Assembly: GCA_018873245.2 (NCBI GenBank)
Contig: JAEMBT020000001.1
Span: 14,238,220 to 14,302,219 of the forward strand
Source: Archegozetes longisetosus
Taxonomy: Eukaryota > Arthropoda > Arachnida > Sarcoptiformes > Trhypochthoniidae
Direction: 5' to 3'
DNA: 64,000 nucleotides
Each line of letters begins with the position of its first letter. Within the stretch, counting starts at the first letter, position 1. The position numbers and the translations under genes were made by a program. This document shows positions 51,095 through 62,013 of the stretch, one piece after another. The notes beneath the pieces are model-generated. The model did not search any database. It was given only the letters and a program-made list of their open reading frames with translations, and was not told the DNA's origin.

Positions 51095-51627
51095 ATGAAA
51101 CCTTTTATAGTGAATACCCGCTTACAGTGAAATCTCGCACGTTGTAAACGCTCTCTTATGCACCAATAGTCGAAATAGCATTTATAGTGAATTATTCTCA
51201 GCAAACTGTAAAACTTTTTACCTGAACAAGTGACATTTAAATAATTGATGAATCGATTAATGTTTACACACATCCTTTAAAAATGGCTACAAATAAACAA
51301 AAGTGTTACTTTTTCGTTATATAAGAAAATGAGCCTCGAACAGATGATACTTAAGTTGGACAAACGAATGAAGCAAAAAAAGACGTTTAAATGATGCTCG
51401 ATAATTGTTGCAGGCATCCATATCTGATTTTGATGAACATAAAACTTGTGCTTTTTGCCCCAAACTCAACTTCTCGTTTGCAAACGCTAGATTTAGATAT
51501 AATAAGGAGTTTCAAACAACGTTATCGAAACAAAATGCTTCAATTTATCATTGAATTATTGGATGATAATGAACACCAAGAATGTTCTACTATCCCTAAA
51601 GATATCACACTACTGAAATGTATTTAA
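51095..51627 (+). pseudogene. Tigger/pogo-like element with DDE relic
   Basis: The left part (51095-51200) carries repeated TATAGTGAA / CAGTGAAATCTCG blocks typical of pogo/Tigger ends. From 51391 the plus strand encodes MMLDNCCRHPYLILMNIK, then LFAPNSTSRLQTLDLDIIRS and FKQRYRNKMLQF, which is the end of a pogo-type DDE_1 domain (LDN holds the second catalytic Asp; the LDLDIIRSFK block holds the third acidic residue). Just upstream LDKRMKQKK is in another frame. A short MATNKQKC at about 51283 may be the original start, so most of the transposase is deleted. Inactive. Confidence 0.8.
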
Positions 51628-51803
51628 CAGGTTACGCAAGTCTTTGAACACGTTTTGAATCATTTTGTTTTTAAACAATCAATATTACAATCATGAAATA
51701 TGAGTATATTGTAGAGTATTGTCTACAAATATTATTTTGATGTTCAATCAACAAAGTAACTGCCTTAAGCTCGAATGCAAGCGAGAAGACGCGATCGCCA
51801 CTT

Positions 51804-52755
51804 AGCATTTGGTGATCACATCTCTTCCATTGGAAATTTGGCCCATGCGCGCCGTAGGGGTGTCTTCAAAGCTTCAACCGAAGTGTAAGGCTTACTACAG
51901 GTCATGGTCTCTAATCTTGACCAGATTTGGTAATCGAGCGGATCTAGATCCGGCGATGTGGGCGGCCTTTCTTCATACGATATGAAGTCTGAAAGTTCAT
52001 TGCGGCACCACTGCCCCACTGTTTTTGCTCTATGAGCCGGAGCTGAGTCCTGCTGCAGTGCCATTGCTCACCACCAGACATAGTTTGAGTCAATGGCTTA
52101 ACCTCAAGTATCAATATGTCGTTCAAATAATTTTTTGCTTTAACTTTAACTCCTGGATCAACAAAAACAATGTCAGTTTTGCCGCAACTTGAAATGCTCA
52201 ACCAAACCATGACTTGGCTTGGATGTTGAACTCGCGTAACGCATCCTGCTTTTCCTGAAATCTGCTCTCTGTTTCGGGCATAAATCCGACTGTTTTGACT
52301 GTTGAAATTTTCTTTAATAGTGAAAATCTCGTCAGTAAACAGTATGCGATCGAACGTGTCATCTGTAAACCTCTTTCGTAAGGTACGATAACGGTTGCGT
52401 CATGGCCAGCGGTCAGTTTATAAACGATGTGCCGTTTATAAGCATTCAGTTTGAAGTTAAATTTGAGCGCTCTGTTTACCGATGGCTGACTTGTTTTCAA
52501 TTGAATTGCTAACTTTGTGATCTACACGAATTCCTGCTTATGCTCAGCCTCAGATTTCTGAGCAACTTCGGTGTACGAGCGGTGCGTGGCCGACCACTTC
52601 GGCGACGATCATTAATTGATTTGGTCTCGTAGTATCACTTAACAGTATAATAAGCGAATCCTCTCTTTGTACCGTTATTTTTCAAGAGCCTAAAAATCTG
52701 AATTTGGCTTTTACCTAACTATTAGCAATTCTGTTACTGCGGCACGTTTTTGCAT
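51804..52755 (-). pseudogene. mariner-like (DD37D) transposase, nearly full length
   Basis: The minus strand holds an almost complete transposase of about 317 codons with frameshifts and stops. In order: MQKRAAVTELL at 52755; LLKNNGTKRGFAYYTV; SGRPRTARTPK; SQPSVNRALKFNFKLNAYKR (HTH); RILFTDEIFTI (first Asp); VQHPSQVMVWLSISSCGKT; FVDPGVKVKAKNYLNDIL; QQDSAPAHRAKTV (second Asp); TSPDLDPLDYQIW (third Asp, 37 residues on); then SVEALKTPLRRAWAKFP. The DD37D spacing is that of the maT-like mariner group. At least three frame changes make it dead, but the recognisable length suggests a fairly recent arrival. Terminal repeats were not located. Confidence 0.88.
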
Positions 52756-52880
52756 AGCATTATTCATTGTTTTAATTTACATTTTTGTTTATAAACCTAC
52801 ACGTGTTTTGATTACCTATGAGTTGTATTGAATTTGACGCATATGTATGAGATTTAATATCAACGCGTTTATCCCTGTAA

Positions 52881-53305
52881 ATGATTTTCATTGTAAAGCA
52901 TACATGTGAGACAATAAACACACTTTTTGATAAAATTTTTATTTATATTTCACCTATAATGAGTTATTTTAACTTTGCCACGAAATATAGTTCCCGAACT
53001 AGTGATGGTTTAAAATTAATTGAGCCTAGAATCAAAAATAATTTTTTAAAAAATACAATTTTTTCTAAAGGTATTAAAATTTGGAATGATCTGCCGCTTG
53101 AGATAAGATCGACTCAATGTTATAATAATTTTTATGCCAAAGTCAAAGATTATTTTAAAATTTAAAATTTAATATTTAATTTTGAATCTATTGAACTTAT
53201 ACTTACATAGTGTTTTATGTTTTATATTTATATTTTATGTGATGGTCCTCAATGGAAACCAGATTTTAACTGATTGAGTTAACCAATAAAGATTTCATTT
53301 CATTT
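52881..53305 (+). mobile_element. 5'-truncated LINE: end of ORF2 and 3' tail
   Basis: The open frame ending at 53165 reads YSSRTSDGLKLIEPRI, then FSKGIKIWNDLPLEIRSTQ and YNNFYAKVKDYFKI. This is the conserved C-terminus of CR1/jockey-type reverse transcriptases (…GIKIWNSLP.EIR…F…K.Y). About 130 bp of 3' UTR follow, ending in AATAAAGATTTCATTTCATT, a short TTTCA-type tail. Everything upstream of this C-terminus is missing, as in dead-on-arrival LINE copies. It abuts the Harbinger transposase. Confidence 0.8.
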
Positions 53306-53309
53306 AAAT

Positions 53310-54379
53310 CAGTTAAACAGATTTAATCGAATCGTTCGTGAAAGTGTTGAGTTAGAGAATGAAAAGATTATTACTTTAAGATTACAATTAGGATGGATTA
53401 ATCCAATGAATAGTTATTCTGATAACGAATTTAAAACTAGATTTCGTTTGTCAAAAGAATTCGTTATAAATTTTTTGAGCCTTATTATTGAAGACTTAAA
53501 GAGGACCTCAAAACGTGGTTTACCAGTTCCACCACTATATGAATTTTTGATTGCGTTAAAATTTTATGCGAATGATTCATTTTAAATTGTTAATGGAGAT
53601 TTAGTGAGTATATCGCAGTCATCGGTATCGAGATCTGTAAAACGAGTCTCACGTGCAATTGCAAAACTGAAGGCAAAATTCATCTCAATGTCATCAAATG
53701 ATGAAATAGATTCAGTACAACAAGAATTTGCTAAAATTGCAGGTTTTCCTGTAGTTGTGGGTGCAATTGATTGCACACACATTAAAATACTAGCGCCTGA
53801 AGTGCAATATCGAGAACGATTTCGCCATCGTAAAAATAACATTTCACTCAACATTCAAGTTGTTTGCGACGCTAAGCAAATAATAACAAACATTGTTTCC
53901 CGTTGGCCTGGAAGTGTTCACGATTCTAGGATTTTTAATAATAGTGAACTTTGTGCGAAATTTGAAAATAAAGAAATTCCTGGATGGCTTTTAGGAGATA
54001 ATGGTTATCCTACTCGTAGTTATATTTTGACCTCACTAATACATGCAAGTACAGGGGCGGAAAAAGTTATAACATAAGCCACTGTAAAACAAGAAATATT
54101 ATTGAACGATTATTCGGTCAATGGAAACGACGATTTCCGTGCATAAATACTTGTTTAAATACAAAATTGTCAACTACGCTTACTATTACCATTGCAGTTG
54201 CAGTTTTATGGAATTTTACAAAATTACGAAATGATAATTTCATTGAGAATAATTGTTATGAAGACTGTATCGAATTAAGTGAAAGTAATCTTCCGGACAC
54301 CTCTAGTGGTAATGCTATCAGAAGAAGATTAATCGAGGCACATTTTTCAGATACGACGAACAGTTTTGATTTTCAATAA
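53310..54379 (+). pseudogene. PIF/Harbinger transposase (HARBI1-like), inactivated
   Basis: The plus strand encodes a Harbinger DDE nuclease in three pieces. Piece 1 (53310-53583) has NEFKTRFRLSKEFVINFL and ends SF with a TAA that is a single C-to-T change from the usual Gln. Piece 2 runs to 54077, with ISQSSVSRSVKRVSRAI (HTH), VVVGAIDCTHIKI (first Asp), SRWPGSVHDSRIF (second Asp) and PGWLLGDNGYP. Piece 3 runs from about 54070 to 54379, with HCKTRNIIERLFGQWKRRF (catalytic Glu). A one-base loss in an A run near 54062-54068 separates pieces 2 and 3. No upstream ATG is present, since the LINE lies directly before it. Partner Myb-like gene at 54421-55195. Confidence 0.9.
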
Positions 54380-54420
54380 AAATTTAATCTAGTTATAGAT
54401 TTGAATATTACACAAACAAT

Positions 54421-55195
54421 TTATTTCGATACTATTTCAGTAACTTCTATTCCTTTATCTTTCAATTCAGTTAATAAATGCATATTTTTTAATTGCTGTC
54501 GATTGATTTTTAATTGCAGTAACTCTTGTTTCATTTTGAAAACTTTCATCTTTTCTTCGTGTTCGACTTTACAGAATTCAATCATATTCATCTCTAAATT
54601 ATTAGTTTTACTCACATTCATGTCCAAACTTGACCTGCGTTTTTTGCATTTTGGTTCTTCATTTTTTGCATTTTGGTTCTTCATTTTTTGCATTCATTTT
54701 AGTTGAATAACTGGATTCCACGAATTTTACCTCGTCTGGAGAGTTTGAGGTCTCAATAAGTGATTCTTCTAATAGTTCGACATCTCCGTGATAGCTGTAA
54801 TCGTCATTATAAGGATTGTTGAGTGGTAATACTGTATTTTGTACTATTCCAATAACTTTTTCTGCGATCACATCAGGTTTGGGTCCTGGAGGTCCACCTC
54901 TGGTTACACGTTTATACCTCTTTGCATCAGACATTGTAGTCTTCGCGCGTTGCAGCATATTTTTCCAACATATTTTTAATTGTTTTGTTGTTCGAGGAGT
55001 CTTTGTTATATCACTTGAATTGTACTTTTCCATGACTTTATTCCACGCACTTTCGCGCCTCAGATTTGTTGCATTATCATTGCCACTAGTATTGATATCA
55101 TCTTTAAAAGGAGCCACTAATTCAGATAATAGAATTTTCTCATCGGGAGTGAAATATGCTCTAACTGGATTTTGAGCATTCATTTTAAATATCAA
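54421..55195 (-). pseudogene. Harbinger Myb/SANT-like DNA-binding protein, frameshifted
   Basis: Second protein of the Harbinger element, convergent with the transposase. The N-terminal part (55195-54700) has a Myb/SANT-like domain from FTPDEKILLSELVAPFKDD to KQLKICWKNMLQRAK with its three Trp/aromatic anchor positions partly kept, then RVTRGGPPGPKPDV. The C-terminal part is a Lys/Glu/Leu coiled coil (EEKMKVFKMKQELLQLKINR). Between them a 22-bp unit (coding KNEEPKCK) is duplicated at about 54645-54705. As 22 is not a multiple of three, the frame shifts and the protein is cut. In this family the protein escorts the transposase to DNA. Confidence 0.85.
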
Positions 55196-56207
55196 TAAGT
55201 TGATAATGAAATATTAAATGACTCTTTGTTACTATTCACTACTTCTAAAGATTGACACGTAAATAAGAAAACTATGACTTGAATTGAGATCACGTAATCG
55301 AGTCTCGATTTGAATTAATGAAATGCAAGTCGAACTTGATCTGAGCTTAAGATGAGTCTGACTCATCTCTAACTTGAGTTGAGATTTCCTGATTTAAGCC
55401 TTTATCTCTAGTTGATTCAGATCTCAGAATATGGCTCAATAATGACCGTCAAAACTATGTTCAAAGACTTTTTCGTGACGTATTATATGCATGATTCAAG
55501 TATTAGAGAAATAGTGGATTCCGTTCACACTTACTGTTTTCAAGAAAATAGTATTTTTTCAATGATGAATACTAACAGAATAGCGATCAAATTGTCGAAC
55601 AATTATTTGCACAAAATAATTGAGATAAAAAAATCTCTGGTTTAAAGATTTGAAGAATTTATTTCTATCGATGACGTTATTATTTGCCAACAATTGATGG
55701 ATGAGGAATTTGTTGTAATTGTTAAACATGTGGATGACAATCAGCAAGACCCAAGTGATAAAGACACTAAAAAAGAAATGAAGTACATTAACAGTAAATT
55801 GGATTTTTACCTTTAAAAATCGTTCAACGTTTCATCAGCTTCATAGTGACTCAAGTTCAATGAAGTAGTTTCCTCTATCTCTAAAGACGGTGTCAACTCT
55901 TGGAGTTGATCTGTGATCATTTGTTCGAGTAGTCTCCAAAATCCTTTCGCTCCTTAAAACGTAAAGTTTCAATTTACTTACCTTTAGAATTACATATTTA
56001 AAAAGTAAGGCTATTTTATAGAATAAGTAATTTTCAACATGCCATTTGCAACAATTTTTCTATTAACAACTTAAATTTATAGATTTGCCAAAACTCATTC
56101 CTATATGATTGGCATTATCGATATCGAAAATTGCAGTCACACAGATTAACACTTTGATATTATCAAAATTACCTTGATAAACACATATTTCATTATCTAC
56201 GCAATTG

Positions 56208-56330
56208 TTTTGAAATCTCAAACATTTATTACTTTATTATTTCTGGAACCACTGCAGTTGTTATAGATAGCTAGAGAGGGTGTAAACACGGCTCTAGAAG
56301 ACAGACTCTGACCTAAAATCATTAATAGCA
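56208..56330. repeat. Unclassified repeat, copy 2
   Basis: Aligns with 50963-51090 over about 115 bp, with the same order of GTTATAGAT and CGGCTCTAGAAGACAGA blocks. An open frame on its minus strand is not supported by the other copy. Confidence 0.65.
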
Positions 56331-57565
56331 CGAAATTGCCGGTTGTGGCCCATGCCTCTCCACCTCCTCTAAGAAACAAGAATAAAGCATACAATTTCAC
56401 ACCAAAAATGAAATAAAAACAAAAGATTAAAATAATAGCATGATAGGTGAAAATTTTAGCACATACTACCTAAAAATTTTGATTAAAAACTCAATAGAAC
56501 AATCAAGATTTTTAAGAAAGTATTCAAGCTAAAGTTTAGCAACATATTGTAAAAGGTTGAGAACAATTATCAATATAAGTTAAATTAGGTTAACGCACGT
56601 TTCCATCTTATAATTCAGGTCCTCTTTTAAGTCGACATAAAGAGTTGAAAAATTTACACAATCATTCGTAAAAAAAGTATGATATAGTGCCAAATCTGAT
56701 CACATTAAACTGAAGAAAATCAAATAAAGTTCAAAAGTTTATCGCATTGCGCAGCGAGAAACGGAGTAATCCTTAAATAATATCTCTTTTTGATGGTAAT
56801 AACCGTTAATAAGCTTTTAGATGTTCCTTATTTGTTTTATAGATGTTTTAACTCGAGTTTTACTCAGCTCATATTTTGCCACCACAAACTTCTGAGTTAT
56901 TTTCGGATTTCTTTCAACATAAAAGTTGTCTTCAATCTTCCCCCCTAAAGTCAAAGTATTTTAAGTTTTTTAATTGTAGTCATTATTAAATATTAAATTT
57001 TATCTTCAATATGATTTTGATATGATAAAATTGAAGGTTTATTTTTATCTCTAACCGCTTTTATTTGTACATATATTGATACATTTGTGACTATTCATTG
57101 AAAATGTATAAAAACCCGATGTTTGAAATATAAATCAAAATCGTTAATTCACAGCTTATTTAAACTGAATGGTTGCTCTGCTGAAGCATTAGCTGTACAA
57201 AAGAATTTTTAGAAAGCTGCACATCTGTTGCTCTACTGAAACCAAGTTTCTGTAACTCATAATAAATTATTAATAGACGTTTGCAAATTATTTCGATGGT
57301 TATTAAATTAACGTATAATTTACGTATTACCATTTACGTGTAATTAGTTTTATCTGTTTGGTATTCAGAATAACGTGAACGTAAAAGAAACGAAATTTAC
57401 AATGGGCTTGTCCTCAATGATGCCTTTTATGTCTTATCTGATTCTTACGCCTTCTCTAACTGTGGTTCTGTAGAACACTAACCATGACTTTCAGTTTATT
57501 AACTATTCATTCAATATCCTATTGATTTCTATATTATTCATATCTTTTAGTCATTTTCATGCATA

Positions 57566-57945
57566 CAGAAGACACTCGATATTTTGAAACCGCTTATTTT
57601 AAAATACTCAGTATTTTGAACCAATTTGAACATCAGTGTATATATTATGTACCTCTTTATTTTGAAATATCTGTCGAATACTTTCAAGACATTATAACAC
57701 ATCAAATTTTCACAAAAAAATCATTATTATTAATAATGCTGAGCAGTTCGGGTTCCAGAAATTCGTGGACGAGCCTCAAACCTGGATCTCAATTTAAATA
57801 AAATCTTAGTGTTAATCATTCAAATATTGTACTTTGAGCGGAACCTTTATTCTGGACTGTTTCAATGTACCAGCTATTTTGAAAACTCGCTATTTTGAAC
57901 AAATTTTTTTGGCAGAAGCGTGTTCAAAATAACGAGGTTCTACTG
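57566..57945. mobile_element. pogo/Tigger-like MITE downstream of sHSP C1
   Basis: Inverted copy of the MITE at 41637-42017, 380 bp, with TA at 57564-57565 and 57946-57947. The right end is CGAGGTTCTACTG, the complement of CAGTAGAACCTCG. It is absent from the same position in modules A and B, so it came in after the duplication. The 80-codon open frame within it is accidental. Confidence 0.9.
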
Positions 57946-58237
57946 TATTCAGTAAAATTTTTGTAAGTCAATCAATAAAAGTCTTGTTTAAAGTTCAGAT
58001 ATATTTTTTATTTATTTATATTTAAAGTGATTTTTAACAAAAACAAGTTCAACATTAATAATAAATAAGTTCTAAAAGTTTCAAAACTACTAAACTATAA
58101 ATCGCAAAAAAGTATTTAATACGTAAGAAACAATAATTTATTATAACATTAAGTAATTTTAATTAACATTGACAATATTATTCCTTGATTAGTTGCTGTT
58201 TGGTAGGGTTGTTCGCTTCATCAATTTCATCCATAAC

Positions 58238-58792
58238 TTAGAAATTATTATCACTTCCATCCTTACTATTAACGGGTTCTTTCTCTTGGATAACAGGAAT
58301 CAAAACTACATTCTCTTCTTTGCTCTTTTTTGGCACTTCGACAGTCAGCACACCATTGGATGAGAGGGTCGAATGAACTTTTTCGGTGTCCACATCATCG
58401 GGGAGGACAAACTTACGAGTAAGCTGTCGACTAATCCATCCGTATTCGTCTTTTTTCTCGTCGTGTTTGCAATCAATAACTATATAATTGCCCACAATCT
58501 TAGCTGTAAATTCTTCGGGTGAGTAGTGGCTCACATCTAACTTGATCTGAAACTTATTTGCATCGTTTTTGATGGGAGAAACTTTAGTGTTCTCTTCTTT
58601 GTCTTCATTTTTAGACTCATTATCTCCACAACAATCGGACTGTAAATTCCAGTCATTCCAATCCATACCAAATATGTCGTCGTTAAAGTTTCTTCGACAC
58701 CATAGACCTCCTCGACCACGATGACCTCTTCGATTAGGGCCACAATTAGCCCAATTTCGACGCGAATAGGGACATGAATTGAAAAAAGCCAT
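58238..58792 (-). CDS. Small heat-shock protein, copy C1, tail-truncated
   Basis: Diverged copy of A1, 184 residues from the ATG at 58792. The N-arm keeps MAFFNSCPYS and DWNDWNLQ but has lost several residues around the following LSLLSDY block, and the segment IFKSKEEN after the domain is shortened to SKEEN. The alpha-crystallin domain is complete (FQIKLDVSHYSPEEFTAKIV … SSNGVLTVEVPKK). A GAA-to-TAA change ends the protein at NNF, removing about 20 charged tail residues that A1 has; the sequence beyond the stop still resembles the A1 tail. It keeps a heat-shock element but its TATA box reads TTTAAA. Possibly functional, possibly decaying. Confidence 0.8.
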   Translation of the reverse strand: MAFFNSCPYSRRNWANCGPNRRGHRGRGGLWCRRNFNDDIFGMDWNDWNLQSDCCGDNESKNEDKEENTKVSPIKNDANKFQIKLDVSHYSPEEFTAKIVGNYIVIDCKHDEKKDEYGWISRQLTRKFVLPDDVDTEKVHSTLSSNGVLTVEVPKKSKEENVVLIPVIQEKEPVNSKDGSDNNF

Positions 58793-59023
58793 ATATTTAC
58801 TTTAGAGCAACTTCCTATTGAATAAAAAGCTTAAAAATTTTGAAAAATAGTAAAACTTTGAGTTGTTGCTAAACTGAATACTCAATCAATGTTTTGAATG
58901 TAGTTAAGGATCAGTTTAAATACTAGACTTGAAAAACGCAAGTAATTCGTCGCACATAGATAAACAGATTCAATGACGCAATTATCGTGACATGCAGTAG
59001 AGTTATCTTTCGAGATACCAGTA

Positions 59024-59040
59024 GAACATTCTAGACATTC
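59024..59040. promoter_or_regulatory. Heat-shock element, module C
   Basis: GAACATTCTAGACATTC, one base different from modules A and B and still a good GAA/TTC array. The plus-strand TATA box and gene normally to its right are missing: homology to the A/B promoter fades near 59150. Confidence 0.75.
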
Positions 59041-60189
59041 ATTAAACATAAGCTACTGTATATAATGAATTTAATAACTATTGTTGCGCTCGACATGCGA
59101 AACTCTTGTGTTGTCAGCTATCAAGTTTTCATTTCATCAGTTTATCTTCATAAGCTTCAATCTAGTGAAATAAAATTCTGTTAACTGACTACTAATATTT
59201 AAAAGTCAAAATCTAAGTAAAAATTTGGTGTAATCTTTGATTATTAACAAACATCGCTTTAGTCATGTTGCGACTATATCAGAGATTCTTGTAATTTAGT
59301 TGAAATATATATCAATCAATGCTTAATAGAATGTAATCAGTAATTGAAAAACATGCAAATCGAACTAAATATTAATATTTGTATTTTTATATTTTCTTTA
59401 AACAGCTAACTTCCTAAGCATTGAACTGATGAGAATTAGATATTTTAAAAAATAAATTTTTTGTTCGAACTTTGTGTGTTTTACCTATCATTTATGAAAT
59501 TGAAATGGTGTTTTACTTAAAAATTTTGGCCCTAAAAAGTTAGCTTTTTATCCCTTAGAAAATTTTCAACTCCTTAATTGTATTTTATATCAAATTTTCA
59601 TGTATTTCAATGTACCTAAAGTACGTTCTTTATATCGAGATTCGTTATATAGAATGGATATTAACTTAATTTCATAGAGTTTAGGATGGTGATTTCTGTT
59701 GTGTTCGTTGTAAATAATGAAGAGCATAGGCTCAGGCTCTCAGGTTTTTGAGCCCAGGGTCGTCAGGCTCAGCCTATCAAGCCTAAAAAATATTAAAATG
59801 TTGTTCAGATAAATATTTGATGAGCATATCAATAAATACTCTAAAACTAAATCTATTGATGGAGCTCAAGCCACTATTTCATTATTATTAGATACTATAT
59901 ATAAGAAACCTAAAGTTAACATTAATTAAGAAATTTATAAATGTTTTCGAAATCCAGTCGAAGACTTGAAACAGAACCGATTGATTGGTGGAAAAGATAT
60001 CAATCTTCATATCCTTGACTTTCGAAATTTGCTTTGATATTCTATGCATAACTGCTACGAGTTTTCAAATGAACAGATATGATCAAAAGCAGGAATAATA
60101 ATGACTAAGAGGAGATATCGATTGGCAGTTAACACAATTCGGGGCGTCATGTGTAGAGCATAGCAGGGTATGCATTTATTCATGATTCC

Positions 60190-61101
60190 CCGACATAAGA
60201 TCGAAGAGAAAATACCGAATGAAAAAAGATCGAATCAATAATATCGAAAACAAAAAGACCGAATGCGACAAAAGACCGAATGCGACATGTGATCTAATGC
60301 GAGATAAGGCAGAATACAGTATAATTCAAACTTCTAATTGATATTCATATATAATGTTCTTATTTTCAATTTATTTGAAATTGTGAAACTATATACTGTA
60401 CAATAAAAGCTCGATATAACGAATACTCAAGGAGTAAAAATTTTTGTTCCTTATATCATTCTATATGTAATATCGAAAGTTGGAATATATCAACTTTTAG
60501 AGTTTATATTAAATAACAATATCAATTCAATAAATAGAAGTACATTTTTAAAAAACTATTTATTTTCGTCTGAATATTTTTCTCAAAGATATTAACATTC
60601 GAAATTTCTTTTTTTATGAAATGAAACTTTTTGGGAGATACTGTCTTTGAAGTTATTAGTTTAAAAGCACTTGAAAATCGAAATATTATATCAGTTTAAA
60701 GTTGAAAACTTAATTTTAATACTATAATACTTATGAGAACTCTATAAGAAATATATTTTATATCGAATGTGTGCAAGCTTCATTGTATCTACATATGTGT
60801 ACTGTATCGAAATGTCTTTTATATCGAGCTTCTACTGTATTTTGTCAAAGATCCGATTATTTTTTCTTACATATGAAATTACATAAGTTTGATCAATCAT
60901 TTCATGTTTTATTATACTAAAAAATTATAAATTTGATTAGTTCGAACTAAAGGTTTATTCTAATAATTTATTTTTAGAATTTGATATAACATATTTGACC
61001 CTATTTTGCATTTAGTAGTGTCGCATTCAATCATATGTCGTATTCGGTCTTTTTGTTTTCGATATTATTGATTCGATATTCTTTCTTCGATCTTATGTCG
61101 T
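60190..61101. mobile_element. Middle foldback element, GACCGAAT arms
   Basis: The left arm (60190-60297) and right arm (61019-61101, inverted) share CGACATAAGATCGAAGA, AATCAATAATATCGAAAAC and AAAAAGACCGAAT. Within the left arm AAAAGACCGAATGCGAC is repeated twice in tandem. It encloses the inner MITE. Confidence 0.85.
60401..60837. mobile_element. Inner pogo-like MITE
   Basis: TA on both flanks; the left end is CAATAAAAGCTCGATATAAC and the right end, reverse complemented, is CAGTAGAAGCTCGATATAAA. 437 bp, AT-rich, noncoding. The termini are of the same CAGTAGAA-CTCG class as the MITEs at 41637 and 57566 but the interior differs. Confidence 0.85.
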
Positions 61102-62013
61102 AATACCTTTATTCATATATTATTTGTGAGACATCTTAGCATTTCGTTTCCTTTTTCACATACCGCAATAATAGTAAGGTATAGCAAACAAAAAACAATT
61201 CATGCAATGGTCCACACAAATTACGCCAATCATTGACTAATCATCTGTTAAAGTCTTAATAGGCTTTAAAGGGATTGATATAAAGAATAAATTTAGAGGG
61301 AAAGTAATCTTTAAGCATTTCGCACATAGTTTATGAATAAATGCATATCATTCAATGCTCTAGTCATGTGTTTAAAGTCTTTCAATAATTTCTTAGATTA
61401 AAATGTATTTCCAAATGTTCATTTTTGGTTTTAACTTCTTTTGTATTACATTGTTAATTTGACTTTTAAGCATTGATAATAGATGCTATTTCAGATTTTT
61501 GTTTTATGATAATTATATCAATGTTTCAATTTAGGCTCTATGCTTAGGCTAAGGCTCGGAGCTCAGAATTTAAGCTCAGGCTCAGGCTCGTCGTTTTCGA
61601 GCCTATGCTCATTATTAGTTATAGAGATGTTCGTTACATTGAGATTCGTTATGTCAAGCTTTTAATGTATAAAACTACTCAAAAGTTCGAATTATTGAAC
61701 GAAGGTATGCGTATATTGATAAGTATTACTACAACTTATAGGAGTAACAAGAATTTATTATAATATTAAACTCCTAATTTAAAATCGAGTTATCATTTTT
61801 AGACATCAAACTCATAAATACTACATCAGATTGATTAGTCTTAGTTTTTCATCGATTCATTCTCATACTCAACAGGTTACCTAATATTTTCAATTCACTA
61901 TAAAATGTTCGCATATTAAACTAGAAATTTTGTTAATTTACAATCAACTTATTAATTAATGATAGAACTATGCAAATAGCTCATAAAGCCATGTCAAGTA
62001 ATAAAACATTAAT

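Larger units (their letters stand above)
55196..58237. other. Intergenic; module C left border
   Basis: No gene is convincing; ORFs at 55412-55747 overlap on both strands and look like chance. The content is the second copy of an unclassified repeat (56208-56330), module B/C shared flank (56945-57105), a copy of the TCP1 upstream flank (about 57340-57560), a MITE (57566-57945) and the sHSP C1 3' flank (from 57979). Confidence 0.6.
59713..61617. mobile_element. Outer foldback element with GGCTC-rich arms
   Basis: The left arm (59713-59785) and right arm (61531-61617) are inverted. Both start AATAATGA…GAGCATAGGCTC when read inward and then carry clusters of GGCTCAGGCTC and AGCCTA. The arms themselves are tandem arrays of a GGCTCA-type hexamer. 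No transposase. Exact ends are unknown. Confidence 0.65.
59150..62013. other. Nested foldback block replacing an sHSP
   Basis: In modules A and B this interval has the plus-strand sHSP. Here it has no gene. It contains an outer GGCTC-rich inverted repeat, a middle inverted repeat and an inner MITE (see separate entries), then from about 61665 the CYP4 3' flank. Remaining sequence is AT-rich and unassigned. Confidence 0.7.

Noticed and set aside
55412..55747. Overlapping plus and minus open frames
   Set aside because: Both frames are AT-rich and cover the same bases; no domain, start context or paralogue supports either.
57559..57801. 80-codon open frame on the plus strand
   Set aside because: It lies almost wholly within the MITE at 57566-57945, and the other copy of the element is not open in the same frame.
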